Positions 25,451 through 39,499 of a stretch of 64,000 nucleotides of DNA are shown in pieces. The translations under genes and the position numbers were made by a program. Below the pieces are notes generated by a model. It had not been told where the DNA came from, made no database searches, and saw only the letters and a program-made list of their open reading frames with translations. Each line of letters begins with the position of its first letter. Position 1 is the stretch's first letter. Source of the stretch: Eopsaltria australis (lineage: Eukaryota; Chordata; Aves; Passeriformes; Petroicidae); contig JAVTVJ010000033.1 of assembly GCA_034509425.1 (NCBI GenBank), forward strand, positions 7,313,001 through 7,377,000. Direction: 5' to 3'.

Positions 25451-27058
25451 ATTAAGCAGAATAAATATTTATAACAATTTTCAGTTAAAGGATTGTTATC
25501 TTTGTCCCCAAAAGGGTAAATTAAAAACAAATGAGCTGATTGCAAAGAAGAGCATTCCAGTAAGGCACACACACTTATTCTAAAACACCTTTCTGAGAAA
25601 AGTGTAGGGAGGAACATGTGCCCAAGGGTAGTTTGATTAGACATTCCTTTGACTGGATTTAAGGAGTGGTTCGTAAATTCTACTTATTTTTGAAAAGTCA
25701 TTGTTAGAGGGGATTAGAAGGTCCACTGGTATCTTAATACCTGACTGCTAAAAATATGCAGATATAGGATTTGTTCTGAATGGTCATTTTATCAATAAGT
25801 GAGCATGCAATAATATCAGACCTCAATATCCTGGCTGAGAAAATAAAAAAAGGTCCAAATGGTATTGTATATTACTATCTGAGAACATAAGCTTACTATA
25901 ATTATTCAGTCTGTTGCCAGGTAATATTTCTTGTACAATGTGCAGTACATGGCCCAGTCAGGTGAGCCCTATTATGGTGTAAAATCTATTTGCACTTCAT
26001 AGCAAGGAGAATTTCCAATGGAGGGACTTATGTTTCCTACTGCTACATGGCACTATAACTTGAGTGTGCATAGGGAATCCAGAATTTACACCAGCCAAAA
26101 ACTGGGTAATAACACGCTCCTATTTTTTTTTGATACTCATACTCCTATATTTCTATACTCTGATGTTTTCTAAATTTCATTTCAAACAAATGCATGATTT
26201 AACCACTGAAACATCAGCTAGACAAAAAATATCCTACAATAAAGAGAAGATTTGATACTTAACTTTAGTAATGAGATTGGTGAATAAAAGGAAATCATAA
26301 ATAGAATAACATCTCTTCAACAGGTGCATTTATATATATATGCATAATAATTTTTATATCTGCAAAAAAACCCCTGTAGATTCAAATGAATTTAATGTAT
26401 TGGCCAATACAAATCAGACACATTGCCAAAGTGGTTTTGTTTGTCTTGGGTACTCCACTACCAGGAGGGCCAGAGTCTCCCTTTGCTTCCCAACTTGCTG
26501 GCTAAAAGTACTGAGAAACAATGCACAGAGTAGAACATACAGAATTAAGATTATTAGAGGACTGATAAAAAATTTCATAAAAAATTTCAAAATCAAGGAA
26601 GCTCATATAAACAATGTCATATGTGGTTTACAGGACTTACATTGGACTGGAAATTCTAGGTAAAATAATCGTGAAATTATTGTATAGAGAAGTATGTCTG
26701 TAAATTGAATGCTGTGCTTCTAAAACAGATGGAGCAGCAGATGGTTTTACAGATTGGGCTCCCTGGACTGTCTGGGTAAAACAACCTTGCTGCTCTGGAG
26801 AATGGTGGTTCAATTCTCAAATAACCCTAAACTTACATACAGTTCAAGGGAATTCTATTTCCTTCTGTCAATAAACAAAATTTTCAAAAATTACACACCT
26901 ACAAATTAAATATTTACTATACAACGTATCTATACAATAAATCTCTTAATTAACACGGCCTTTTCACAACCTTTTGGGAACAGATGGTGAGGAAGTATTA
27001 TCACCCAATGGAATAAATGCAAAATGACTACTTGTTCAAAAGCTTTAAAATTCATTAC

Positions 27059-27123
27059 CTTCCTTCATTGATGAGCTCAATAAATGCAAGTCCTGCATTC
27101 TTCTGAATAGAATTTTGCCATTC
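27059..27123 (-). CDS. NBEA: Neurobeachin internal exon D, 65 nt
   Basis: The acceptor is TTATCTTCTTAG and the donor is GGAAG plus GTAATG. The exon starts in phase 0 after the CAG (Gln) of exon C and gives 21 codons, EWQNSIQKNAGLAFIELINE plus G. It ends with AG, which takes an A from exon E to make Arg. The peptide continues the helical region before the PH domain. Skipping exon D alone would break the frame. Skipping D together with E removes 174 nt (58 codons) and keeps it. Confidence 0.93.
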
Positions 27124-30100
27124 CTAAGAAGATAAAATATAACATGATCAAAACCCAAGGATTTTAAACCACATTTTTGAAGCTGACCCTGATGACTTCC
27201 TAAGGAGACTGAATTTAGGCAGAACTTCTTAATTCCCCCCAACCCATCCCCCCAAAGAATAACCTGATCATCTAAAAACTGTAATTCATTCAGATTTTCA
27301 AATAAATTTTAGACGGTTGTGTCTTCTGTTTCACCCTTAAGCAAGTTTTTTAGTTTCCTTGTATAGAGAATATGAAATCACATTTCTCAAGTTCATGCCG
27401 CTGCCCAATGAACATTAGTGTGACAAAGTACCTTCTTCATGTTGCTTCACTGCAACACCTTGCACATTTTACTATAAAGAACAGGCAATAATTCATGTAA
27501 CATCCATCCCTCCCTGGGTTCAAATTTTGCTTCTTTCCGATTATAAGTGAAAACAAAACCAGCCTATGATAACAAACTATTTTTTAAAAATTCTTTTACA
27601 GTTACCATGGATTTCCAAGATGAAATTTCAAACTGATTTAAACCACCTAAGTGACAGTAAATTATAACAGGCTTTTACTTCATATACCACTAAGCCAAAG
27701 AGAAGTTTCACAGTTCATCACCAACAGCTTTTGTCATACAACCTACTGCCTCTATAACACCAAAACAATTCTGATACTTGAGATGAAAAAGGGTTTCTCT
27801 CCCTCTAACAAGTAAAGACTACTTTCTTTTGCAATAATTCCTTAAAACTTTTCTTTAAAATCAATAAGCATTTCCTCTACATCATAATGAAAAACAAATC
27901 AAAATACATTAACTGGATTACTGTTCACAGAGAGATTTCCTAGTCTGAGACTTCGTATTATCAATGGGTAGAGGGTTACAGTTGCAGAACTATTCAATTT
28001 ACAATTAATTTTTCTTCCAAGAGCAAAAAATCAGGCAGAAATTCCCACTCATGGTTTCCTAATATGGGTGAAAAATAGATATCTCTGCTTATATAAAGAA
28101 ATTTTCTCAAAGAATAGCTGTGAAATCTAGCCACTAATCAGTAAAATGCTTCTTACTGATTATATGAAAATTGATAGATTTGACCAAGTCATGCATCTTA
28201 AAAAATCCCAACAACAATTTTGTATTCACGATTGGTTTTATAAAAGGCAAGCTACTACAATGCCCAAATAATGAACATACTCTTGAGCCATCGCTGAGCA
28301 GATCACTCCTGGTTAGGGAAGACAGAGTATCAACACTCAAGCCTCTAGTTTGTGAGCTAGAAAACTACTGTAACAGGTCCTTTCTTCAGTGCTGTTGATT
28401 TTGTAATTTTTCAAATCCAGCAACTGAAGTTAATGATATTACTTTTGGAAGGACTTAAATCACCTTGGTAGAGTATAAAATCATTCTGAGAAACTAAGAA
28501 TGAAAGAATTCAATTACCTAAACGCAGGCACCTTGAGACATTTTACAAAACAATATTCTGGGTTAGAGATAGTGCTCAAAGTGTAGCATTTTTTATTTTT
28601 CATCAGAGCTTTTTACTGTACACTATAAAAACCACTATTAGCATTTTCTTTTGAGATGCTTTTCTGCACCACAGCTGCTATGACTTTGCAGTCAGGAAAG
28701 CAGAACTGGTATGACTACAAATCAAGAAAGAAGTTGAAAAGAGAGAGGAGAAAGGGAAAAACGGCTTCCTAAGACAGGTAGAAGGAAGCATGCTAATTAA
28801 ATTTTTAAAAAGAAACAGAGAGTCCACCTGTGTCTGCAAAAGCCCAAGAGATTCTTTCAAGTATTTTGTCAGATCTTCCTGCTCAGTGCAAAAGTCTAAG
28901 ATTTGGCAGGACATCCAAAATAGCTAACTGGATTTTATGGAAGATATCTTAAATTGCCTAAAAAGTCATTAAGAAGATATCTACATGGAAGCAAACAAAT
29001 CTCTTCCTATATCTCCATAGGTGGAAAATCTCATCAATTTATCTGAAGTAATTATTCATGTTTGAAACTTGCCCAACTATCTACCCAAAACTAGTGAAAA
29101 ACATAATGATGCAGAACCAGAAAGAAACCAGGATTCCTGGTTCATGCATTGTTTCAGTACAAAGGAGCTACTACAAGATTTACTGAAGACTCTCAACCCT
29201 CCATTAATTCACAAATAAGGGAATAATCATTACTGCCACAATTTCCTCCCACTTTTAGGCATAATTTAACATAACATGTTATTTCATGTTCCTGAGAGAT
29301 GACTTGCACTTGTGAAGAGGCACCTGTTTTTCTTTTTTCCATTTTGTTTTTAAAAGATGCAAACAATAGATTGAAATACTCAGCAATGACAGCATTACAG
29401 TTGCCTTGGCAATGGCCATTCATATCATCGCAGACACTTTAAGAACTGGATTAAGATGTGGAGCAACTTTGTTTTTACTATCTTGGATTCCAAAGGAATC
29501 TTTCTCAACCCCAAGATGCAAGAAGCTGAAACACAAACATCAGATGAAATGGATGCAGGGACAGTAGTTGGAAGATTTATGCTACAGCCAAGTGGAATCA
29601 CAGCATAGTCATCTGGTTATTAGCAGCTAAGTGCTTGAATGACTAAACTAAATCTCGTGTGATTTTGGTGTAGCTAGTATCATGAATCTTCTGAGCCTTA
29701 GAGCAAGAGCTTGCAGTCTTTTCCGTGCCTCAGAAATGCTGGTGGCAATTACATGCTGAAGTAACAGAAGCCTTTGACAAAATCATGTATAATACAACTA
29801 CTTCTATACAAGAATGCATTCATCTTTCTTTCCTTGGGGCTCCTGCTTGGTAGGGCAGTGGGCATGACTCAGAACAAGGTGGGGTGTAAAAGACTCAGAG
29901 CCTAATACTGACAGTGTTCAGGAATGATGACATCACTTCTTTGTATTAAAGATTAAAATTTAGTTTTTAACTTTATTAATTCTGAAACAAAAAAATTGTC
30001 TTCATATATAATCACTAAACACTATAACTTTAGACATTCAGTTCAATTATTTCCAGTATGGCTTTATTGTGAATAATTTATATTATGCAAAATACTATTA

Positions 30101-30445
30101 AATTATATTAATTTCAAAAGTACTAAATTATTAGGATAATGGAAATTCCCACCTTCCTGTCCCCACTTAATTTCTCCTCCTTGTTTATCCTGTCATTGCT
30201 TGAAAAGTGACACTGCATCAGTACCATCTCCTTGAAAGAAGGTTCAGACTGAAACCTGTTATGAAACTCTTCATGCAGAGGACAGGAGATGAATAACACA
30301 GTACAGATATTACTTGAAATTGTGTTGATTTTCTTATAAATAATGATGTACATTCATTTACTCTCTGATGTCGTTATAATTTTTGCTTTTGAGTGTATTT
30401 TCCAAATCCTATTTGTTTAAAATTCTCCAATCTCCAGTACACATT

Positions 30446-30578
30446 AAAAAAACCAATCAAAGAAAAAAAATCACCAAAAAACAACAACAAGAACAACAAC
30501 AAAAAAACCCAACAAAATAACCCCCAAAACAAACAAAACCAAACAAATCCATACCAAAAAAACTCCCCACAACAATCC
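30446..30578. repeat. Long A/C-rich low-complexity tract
   Basis: About 130 bp almost without G or T on the plus strand, including an AACAACAACAAGAACAACAAC core and runs like CCAAAACAAACAAAACCAAA. ORFs rich in Lys/Asn (plus) or Phe/Leu/Trp (minus) over it are composition artefacts. It is transcribed in NBEA pre-mRNA as a U/G-rich segment. Confidence 0.88.
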
Positions 30579-33168
30579 AGGCATCTTAAATGGAAAATTT
30601 GCACTGGAAAAAATAGTGGAGAGTGAAAAAGGAACAACTAGGCTTGGCATGTTAAGAACTTCTTTTAGTTTATATTACATTTCTTTCCAAACAATCTTTT
30701 GCTTACAATTTTACAATATTTATTCATGGTGTCTAGAAAATGTCTTTAAAAAATCTTGTGACAATGTAGTATACTTATTAAAAAAAAAGGAATGGTGATT
30801 CTCAGAGTACTCTCACCCTTTCCAAGGGAGTCTAAATTTGTATCATAAATTTCAAGTTTCTCAAAAAAGTGCAGTTACTGAATGGAGAGATACCTGGTGT
30901 AGTAATCATCCTACAACTCCGCTTGAACTACAGGTGCTACTGTATCAATCAATTGTATCTTCACGGGACTTCTCTCTTCTCCATGTCTTAAATTGATCTG
31001 AGGTTTATTTTTTTGTTGTTCTGAACATTTAGTGGATTTTCTAGTCTCGGACATTGATAACTCAGTCAACACCTCTATTCTTTTATCGCTGTATTTTAAT
31101 TAAAATTTATTGAGACAAATGAAATTCTATTATGCCAACTTTCTTCTCTCTAGACCCTTGAATATATTTGGTGGAAAATCTTGTATGGAGTTGAACAGGT
31201 GCTAGCTTTCATCTGGAAAAGGAAATAGAAACCATAAAAATGTGTTTGCAATTCACAACATGCCCGTAATTTAGCTTGGGTTTGAACTCCATGTTGTGGA
31301 ATTACCTCCTAAAATCACCCACAACTTCATATCCAAAAATCACCAATAAATTGCTTTACTTCATTTAGGAGGAAATATTCAAAAGAAATGTTACAAGATA
31401 CAGGAAATATTTTGTGGGTTTTTTTATGGCAGAAAATCATGCCCATTAAAAGCAGGTAAAAACAGGAAAACTTATTTCAAGACACAGTCTCATAAATTTT
31501 TGAGATGACTGTACTGTTTTTAAGATCATAGAACTACCAATCCTAGAAGAATTTACCTAAAGATATTGGAGTCTTAAAATCTAGCATTATTGTTGGAATG
31601 AGAATCAGTTCTAAGAATTCCAGTAACACTGCCTGCATACTTCTCTCACACTCATATATATACTGCTGATAGATGATAAATAAAATGTACTTTTGGTCTA
31701 CTATTCCAATAAATTTGGGATCAATTTTAGGCTTTTGTAATTGGTCATCCATTTAAAAAGTGGCTATTTCCTACAATAAGCAAGTTGCAGAATGACTGAT
31801 GACATCCTCCTGGAAGGAAAAACTGCAAGTATTCAAATACTCCTGGCCTCTAGCCAAATCGCAGAAAGGAAAAGAATGTGGAACTTTCATAACACTATTT
31901 ACATGAATACGAATTTAATAAAACTAAGGTAATAGAAATTTTTAAATTACGGTTTCACAAGACTACAGCCTCATTTTTCCTCTATTTTCTTGGCTTGAAA
32001 TGATATGTTAATTTTTTGCTTTCTTGGAAACACACAGACCCACTGCCCTTCTGATCACCTGTGGTAATTGCCCAATTTATCTTGAAAATGAAGTCAAACA
32101 TTCCCAGAGGAACATTTCATTGGTATCTTGGAAGAAAAGAGAAAAAAAAAAAATCTACAATTGCAGAAACATATTATTCAAACAACACTAGGGAAATGGC
32201 CAAATTTATTTAGAAAATTGACCTTCATTGTCCTGTAAAATTTCTACATATCTTTTAATATAGACAGAAGATATGTGCTACAAGATACACATATCTCCAA
32301 AACTTCTAGACCTGACTACCTGAGTGGAAAAACATTTTTTTTCTTTTAAGAGATGCTACAATTATAATTAACAACATGCATGCTATATATGGCTATTAAT
32401 CCTAAAAGCCAGTCCACTTTTTACTCAACCACTCTTTGATGTTAGAGGTAGATAATTAATTTGAAGTCTTCCAAAATAAATAAATAAAAAAATCTTTGGA
32501 TGTACAGAAAACTATTCCTCATATGATCTTCATTATAGTGAATCCCCTGAAAACCATGGTATATTTATTATTAATGATGGTCTCCGGTAATGTGTTTTTG
32601 TACCCTTTCTCAATCCTTTAAGAAATATCAACTGACTCTGTTTTCTAGGTATTTCTTTCTGATCTAAGATCCTCCTCAGCTGTGTAGGCAGCTTTATAGA
32701 GAAGTTGGGGAAGACACTTTGCCACATTAAGATATGGGGAATATGATTCTTACAGTTTTCTGATCCTGCCTGTTTTGCCATGAATCCAGAAGTTGTTCAG
32801 ATCAGCATCTCACTGATGTGTATTCTTTAACACTTTTTGACAAAAATACTCTGACAAGGACAGCAAGAGAAAGGATCAGAAGTTCCATGATAATTCTGGT
32901 ATAAGATAAAAAATACAACATCCTGCCTATTACTAAAAGCAAAACACAGAATTAGTTTTCTGAATGTATGGGAATCTGTAAGGACACCTCACAGAATGAC
33001 GAAGAAAGCAAAATCGCTCAACTAGTAGGAAAGAATATACTGATGGTTTCCATTTGAAAGTTAGATTATCAGAAGCAGATGACCAAGAGATGAAGACAGA
33101 TTGGGCTGAAAGACATTCCACACATGGACAACGCAAGAAAATTCTCTGATACCCCTTCAGCATACATT

Positions 33169-33196
33169 AAAAAAAAAAAAAAAAAGAAAAAAAAAA
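33169..33196. repeat. Interrupted A run
   Basis: Seventeen A, one G, then ten A. Simple low-complexity sequence about 170 bp before the hexamer microsatellite. Confidence 0.9.
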
Positions 33197-33366
33197 GGTA
33201 ATGAAAAACTATCATCTTTTGGAAAATGGTTTTCCACATAATTTACCAGAACTCCTTAAAGCAGGTGAGAAATGCTGAGGGGCAAAAAAAAACTTAAAAA
33301 AAAGCCAGAAAAAAAAACACTCCCCAGCAAACTACTTAATTTTAGAGGAAAAAAAAAGTATGCGTA

Positions 33367-33403
33367 TATATCTATATCTATATCTATATCTATATCTATA
33401 TCT

Positions 33404-33434
<31 letters not shown>

Positions 33435-33450
33435 CATATATATATATAAA
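33367..33450. repeat. TATATC hexamer microsatellite with TA flank
   Basis: Nine perfect copies of TATATC run from 33367 to 33420, followed by an interrupted TA dinucleotide run with one ACA. The repeat is preceded by A-rich sequence. Perfect copies suggest it is young or still changing in length. The Ile-Ser repeat ORF across it is an artefact. Confidence 0.95.
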
Positions 33451-36400
33451 GGGAACATTTTTTGGCTTCTTTTGTAGCTTGTACTAGAGTTCATTTTGGA
33501 AATTACACTAAGTGTGTATAACAACCTATTTGTGTATACGCCATGTGGTGGATTATGAAGAGCCTAAAATCAACATCAGAATCTAAGCACATGTTTAAGC
33601 TGTACCATACTTGATACAGCAGAAATATTGCTTCTCCCTTGATGGATGCTTATGTAGTCCAAATAGGAAGAGAACATTACAAAAAGCATTAGCTTCACCT
33701 ACAAAGATTTCTGTTATTGAGCTTAAATTTGAGTATGTGGTAAAATGTGAAGATACAAAGCCTCATTTTGGAGCAAGATTCCTGAAAATTTCCTACACAT
33801 TTATAGTGCCTTGTCCAGCATATGAAAATCTGTGGGGGCTTTTTGTTCATTTTAACTTCTTGCTCTTGTTCTAACTTCTCCCATCAAATGCTAGAATTCC
33901 TTTCTTGTATCTTGATTGTCACAGAGGCAGCCTGTCTTTCCTAGAGCCCCAGCCAACCAATCTGCCACCTGCTATAAGCTATTGGTTTCATGGCTACTCT
34001 AGAAGCATAATCAGTTAAAAATAACTTTTATACTCAGAGTTAATTTTTGGTTTGATGTGACTGTTTCCACCATTACATACATTGATTAAAGGGATCAAAG
34101 AGCAATGTGGAGCTAGGCATGGAGAAGATATGATACATCTGCAAGTGTGATCCTGGCCAGAGAGAATTCTAAAATGATTACTAAAACTGTAGCCTAAGTG
34201 TATGATTCTATTAGATGTCGTGATCTGAATTTACAGCTTCCTGCCATGAAAACATGAGTTATGTTTTCACTTTTCTCCTCTGTGCTCTCAGTTTTTCAAT
34301 CCTGAATCCTTTTCTTTGAGTAGCTCTGGTGGCTTTTGAAAAAGGCTCTTAGCCAGCTTAACCCACTAAACCACTGGGTTAACAAATGTCTGAGCAGTTT
34401 TCACATGTGTTTGTGAGTTAGTCTTGAAAATATCAGCACTGGTACGAAAGTGGGGTTAGCAGAGAAGAAGCTGCAGGATGGAAGTACTGTAGAAGACACA
34501 GAACTTTGTTAGGATAAACATTTTAAAGATATCTCGGAAAAAAGGATTATTGAAACAATGAGTTTCTGTATGTTTGCATGTGTGTTTCTATGCATCACTC
34601 CCCTTTATAAAATCAAACTTTTATTCAGATTTTGCAGTGATATTATATGTAGCTTTGTCTCCTCTTTGCACTAATACAAGAACAGAGACAGTGGATAATG
34701 CAACAGGACAAATGGGAAAACACAAGCAACAGTAAAACACCCAACTTGTTTTGTGATAAGGAGAAGAAAGATGAAAAAATTATATCCTCATAGAAATTTG
34801 CATAACCAACCCTAATTTAATCATTGAAGTTACATCAAACTTAATTTCCTAAGTAGATTAAGTTGCAGGTTTATTTTTTTCTTAGATTTAAGGGAAACCA
34901 TCATTATTCAGCCTTTCCTATTGCAGTTGATGTCAAAAAGACAAATAGGAAACACTTCTGTAACTGTTCTGCTATCACAGTTACTCTGAAAGGGCTATCA
35001 CTTATTTAACAAAAATTAAATTACTATGAGAACTCTAGAAATACCTCTGGAGGGAGACCAAGAAGTATAATTAAAGTTCAATCTAATATTGGCAATAAGA
35101 GTAAACAGATAAACAATATTACAAAAAAGGAAAATCTATAATGAAAACTAAAAGGTTTCTGCATAGCAGAGCTGGACAATTCCTCCTTAAACTCTTACAG
35201 GAAGCCTTGAATAGAGTATGTTTAGAATCAAGAATTGTGAACTGTGTCTCTACTATATGAATTGCACATTTTAGGGCTTCTTCTGGCCAGCTGTAGGGAC
35301 CAGAAAAAGATTTGATTTCTTTTTTCCTGCTTGGTTTCTGTGTCGAGCAATTGCCAGTTTCTGAAGAGCCATCCCATACTTTGAGGCAGAATGTACATTT
35401 AGATGTGCTGGTGTCTACTGAAATCCCTGCAGTGCCTGGTTGATGGGTGTTTCTCTATTCTCAGAGATAAAACAGCCACCAAATTTCCTCAGTGAGGATT
35501 TCCTTTGAATTTACACTGGTCAGGCACATCTTTGGGGTATTTTTTTGTTTGTTCATTTGTTTTTACACATCTCCTTGGAGTGGGATTAATTTCTTGATAT
35601 TGTTCTGAATTCTTTCTGCCACTTAGGACAATGAGGCATTTATCCTTATGATAATTATATTTTTAAACAGATTGAGTAGCAAGATGTCTTAAATAATAAG
35701 ACAGTATTTTCTTTTTAAGGAAATAAATTTCCCTTTTTAATAGATAAGAAAAGTACAAGTGGCATGAGATAAAACTCCTTTGGGACACAACTACTCAATT
35801 TCTTCAGAAGCTGTCTCCCCAAAGAGAAGAACCTTAAAAGATCTGGAAGTAATTAGAAACTATTGTAGTGTTTTGGTCAGGGCAAAAAAGAAAAAATAAA
35901 AAATAATATGAAAAAAAGTAATTGAAATCTAAATCTGATGTAAGAAGGAACTACACTGCAAAAATTGATGCATTTTTTTTAAACTGCATGGCTTATTGAA
36001 GAAATCTGCCAATTGAACAGCAACACAGCTGTGACATGCTCAACTAGGCTGAGGGAACAAAGACCACCTAATCAAGCACAGATCTTGTCAAACATAACAC
36101 GTCTTTATCCATTTTATGTTAAAATAGACTAAATCCAAATAAAAGTGAAAAGTGAAAATCATTACATGTTTATTATCAATTATCTAGAAAAAATTTTTTC
36201 AAGTACTTGGATGTGTGAATTTGGTTAATATAAGAAATACAGAAAAGAAAACCTTCAAATTAACCTAAATTTTAATCTAGTGCAGTAGGTGATACTAGCA
36301 AAAAATATATTACAAGGTACAGTACAAGAAAGATTCTGAAAACACAGAGTAGTGCTTTTTGTTCTTCCCCAAACCTACAAAAGATGTATCATCCATACAG

Positions 36401-37215
36401 GAGTTCCTTTAAAACTTAAAATGTATTTTTCACAGAAACTCCAAATTCCTTTGGGGGAAAGGCTTGATTGCATATCCCTCAGAGCCCAAAAGGCTGCCCA
36501 TATGAACTGAATTATCCATGACATGTACCTTCAGACATTTGTAATGTGATATTTCATGTAAATTTAGACCATACCTTGGATGTGAGCCGCTGGCAATGTT
36601 GATTTTATTCAGGAGCTCAGATAAGAAAAAAAATTCTGACATCCTTGCTAATCTGTAGTCGTTAACATGGAATTTCCAACATAAAAAGCATAAAAGCATC
36701 TAATTTGCTGTAGCAAATGAAAGGAAAACAAACTTTGCATTTCCCTTTCCTTTTCAATGTCTAAAGTTACTCTGTTCTATGCAAACAAAATTGTACTTTT
36801 CAAAGGTTTTTATTATCGTCATCTATCTTTTGAGCGACACATTTCAAACTTCCCCACATAATCTGTAAAATGTCATTCAATTTGAATATGAAGGATTTAC
36901 CCATGTTAGGAAGAAAAGTCCTATTTACACTGGGATTATTAAAAACCCACAAACTATTTACTTTATATAGTCTTTCCAGTTTATATTGCTTAATTTATCA
37001 TAAGGAAAAACTCACTATCCCTTCTTTTTATAGAGATGAGTTATCCTCATTTGCTGCGGACAACATCTCCTACAATCCTAATTCCAAGTTCTGCTAACAT
37101 TAGGCTTGATTATGATATTTGGCTGTCTGTCATTCTCTTCTTCTAGCCATTTTATGTATTAGTATTTTCATAGCATTTATCACGTATTCTTTTGACAGTT
37201 TCAAAATGTAAATCG

Positions 37216-37260
37216 CAAAAAAAACCAAAACAAAAAACCAAAAAACCCCAACAACAACAC
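37216..37260. repeat. A/C-rich low-complexity tract
   Basis: The plus strand reads AAAAAAAACCAAAACAAAAA, then CCAAAAAACCCCAACAACAA. It has the same composition and strand orientation as the tracts at 3.55 and 30.45 kb. Confidence 0.85.
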
Positions 37261-38282
37261 GTTTCCTGCAGATGAATACAACTACAGACTGGCTCGTTTA
37301 CACCAACAGGATAAACTACAATATTCTGTGGAGATGCTACTGTTCAGTAGTATATTCCAGAGGTCAGGAAAGTGAGGGGAGGAGACTGCAATTTGCACCA
37401 CTACGGCCCCCTATTGACCAGTTCCTGTAGAGACAATTACCCCAACAAACACTGAAGCATTAGCTCCTGAAGTACTCGCTAATAAATGGACAACCAGAGA
37501 CAAAATCTTCCTTATTTAGAAGGCAAGGAAACAACTCTGAAACATCAGATCGGGTAAAAAAACTAAAGGCTTGCAATTTCCCCAAGTAATTAGTTAGATG
37601 GAAAATAGTTCTTCCAAGCAAACACTGAAGAAAATAAATAAACGTTTGAAGCTTCAAAATGATAAGGCTCTTCACATTATTCCAGGTATAAAGTGGATCT
37701 TATTTTTAAAATACTTAGAAATAAAACCCAACATGTATAGTAGTCATAAAAATAACAAATTGATTTTTGCTGCATTTGTTACATATCTTTACTGAAATGT
37801 CTAAAGAAAGAGCATCACAGAAAGAGCTTAAATTTCTCTCCCTTCCTTTCAATCAATATTTGAGGCAAAGTTTCATCTCTAGGGCCCTTAATGGCAGGAA
37901 TTCCTGGAGCCAGCAAATGAGTAATGTTAAACCTATGATTAGATGATGAGGCCATCAAAGACACTAGACCCTAATGCTACATTCCACTTCATTCCTGAGA
38001 ACTGCAGTAAAACCAAAGGCTAGGGAAGAAAGGACTGTAAGTTATTCCTTCCCTCAAAAAAATGTTTCAAGAGCTGCTAAAATTAAAAGAAAAAAGTTGT
38101 ATGACATGAACATAGAGCTCAAAAGCTTTAATGGATCTTTTGGAATTTTCTTGGAACCCGGGACTTCACCATTAGGTAACAAATTTTTCAAGTGCCCTGC
38201 GAGAGAAGGTTTGAAGTTGAAATCCCACTGAGGTTTCCTGCCAGAGGTGTATTTTTCTTTTACTTTTCCCTGATATCCCTCT

Positions 38283-38336
38283 AAAAGAGGAAGAAAAAAA
38301 AAAAGGAAGAGGAAAAAAAAAAATAAAAAGGAAAAC
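38283..38336. repeat. Purine-rich low-complexity tract
   Basis: About 50 bp almost only A and G on the plus strand (GAGGAAG and long A runs), so pyrimidine-rich on the NBEA strand. The Phe/Leu ORF on the minus strand here is a composition artefact. Confidence 0.85.
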
Positions 38337-39499
38337 AAGATTTAATGATTTCCTTATGACACAAGCTTGAAGAAATGCAACCTACAGATGGGCAAGGTAA
38401 GTTGGAACACCTTCCTCCAAAACCAGTTGTAAATGCTTACTATTTTTGGATAGATTCCTTAAAAGTAGATCTTAATTTCAATTGTCCTTAGAAACTCATT
38501 TGTTTTCAGTATATTTTTGATGTATGGTGTTAATGTGCAGTAGTGAATGCTTGAGAAAAGCAACAAAGTAATTTCCTTTGATAATTATATAATAAGTTAA
38601 CCTGGGCATTTTACACACAAACTTGGTTTGAGTTGAACTGGTACTATAATTCTGTGGGGAATCTGGTTAATGAAATGTTATAAATTTTTAGTGAAGTATA
38701 AAATCTTATAAAGTTATTTGAATCTGTTGGGATCTAACATTTTACAAAATGAACAAAGTTCTAAAATGTTTACTGATACTGGCAGTTTAACGTAAAAGGG
38801 TATATACACAAAATTAGCTAACAACACTTCCATCAAAACAAATAATATGAAAATTGAGACATGAATAATTCAAACAGTATGAGAAACTAGTTTAGCTTTC
38901 AATATTTTATTTTTGTAAGCATTTCAAAACATTAATTAATTTAGATTTATGAGAAACCCATTACTACTGTGTTAAAACCATGATAATTAACCACAGAATT
39001 TTATATAGAAATGCTCTGCTTCTGCCAGTTCTTGAGGACTACCTAAACCACGTTCCTCTGCTTTTCATACACACTGACTGCTACATAAAATATTCAATGT
39101 TATGTCATGTATATCTAAAGTAATAAAGTCAGCACAAAGTTTTAAAAAATCACAAATTCAAAGACAGATTTCAACATAAAATCATGACCACAGTATCCTA
39201 CTTGCATATTCTAAATAAGAACAGGATTGAAAGAGAGCTCATACACAGAGAAAATGCGTAATGTACATCCATACACTTTCAGAAAAATGCAAATACACTT
39301 TGTATACCCTGTGAATATAGAAAAACTATGGAATGTATATTTTTAAAAAAACTGCAATTTATATATTACCAGAAGAAAGTAATTTGTAGTTTTTTTCTAT
39401 GATGAAATGGAAGAATGAAACAAACTGCCAGATACAATTCTTTTGCTGGCAATGATTACACAAGGAAATTAATACAATCAAAACCAGAGGATGTCTTAC

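Larger units (their letters stand above)
16272..27058 (-). other. NBEA: Intron between exons D and E (10,787 bp)
   Basis: A GT-AG intron on the minus strand. It holds a CR1 3' tail (17.7-18.0 kb, plus strand), a perfect 12-bp hairpin (18.99 kb), a 21-A run (21111-21131), an AAAAC repeat (22.49 kb), a decayed CR1 endonuclease fragment (23.4-24.3 kb, minus strand) and an AT-rich block with homeodomain-type cores (25.16-25.45 kb). Other ORFs in the interval have no recognisable content. Confidence 0.88.
27124..39499 (-). other. NBEA: Intron between exons C and D (12,376 bp)
   Basis: A GT-AG intron on the minus strand. It contains A/C-rich low-complexity sequence (30.44-30.58 kb and 37.21-37.26 kb), A-rich sequence (33.17 kb), a TATATC microsatellite (33.37-33.45 kb) and a purine-rich tract (38.28-38.34 kb). 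The rest is AT-rich, and I see no gene or identifiable transposon in it. Confidence 0.88.

Noticed and set aside
26745..26825. Degenerate SINE-like sequence with GGTTCAATTCT
   Set aside because: The B-box match is imperfect and no further element structure could be supported.
33272..33487. 71-codon ORF with an Ile-Ser repeat
   Set aside because: Produced entirely by the TATATC microsatellite and adjacent A-rich sequence.
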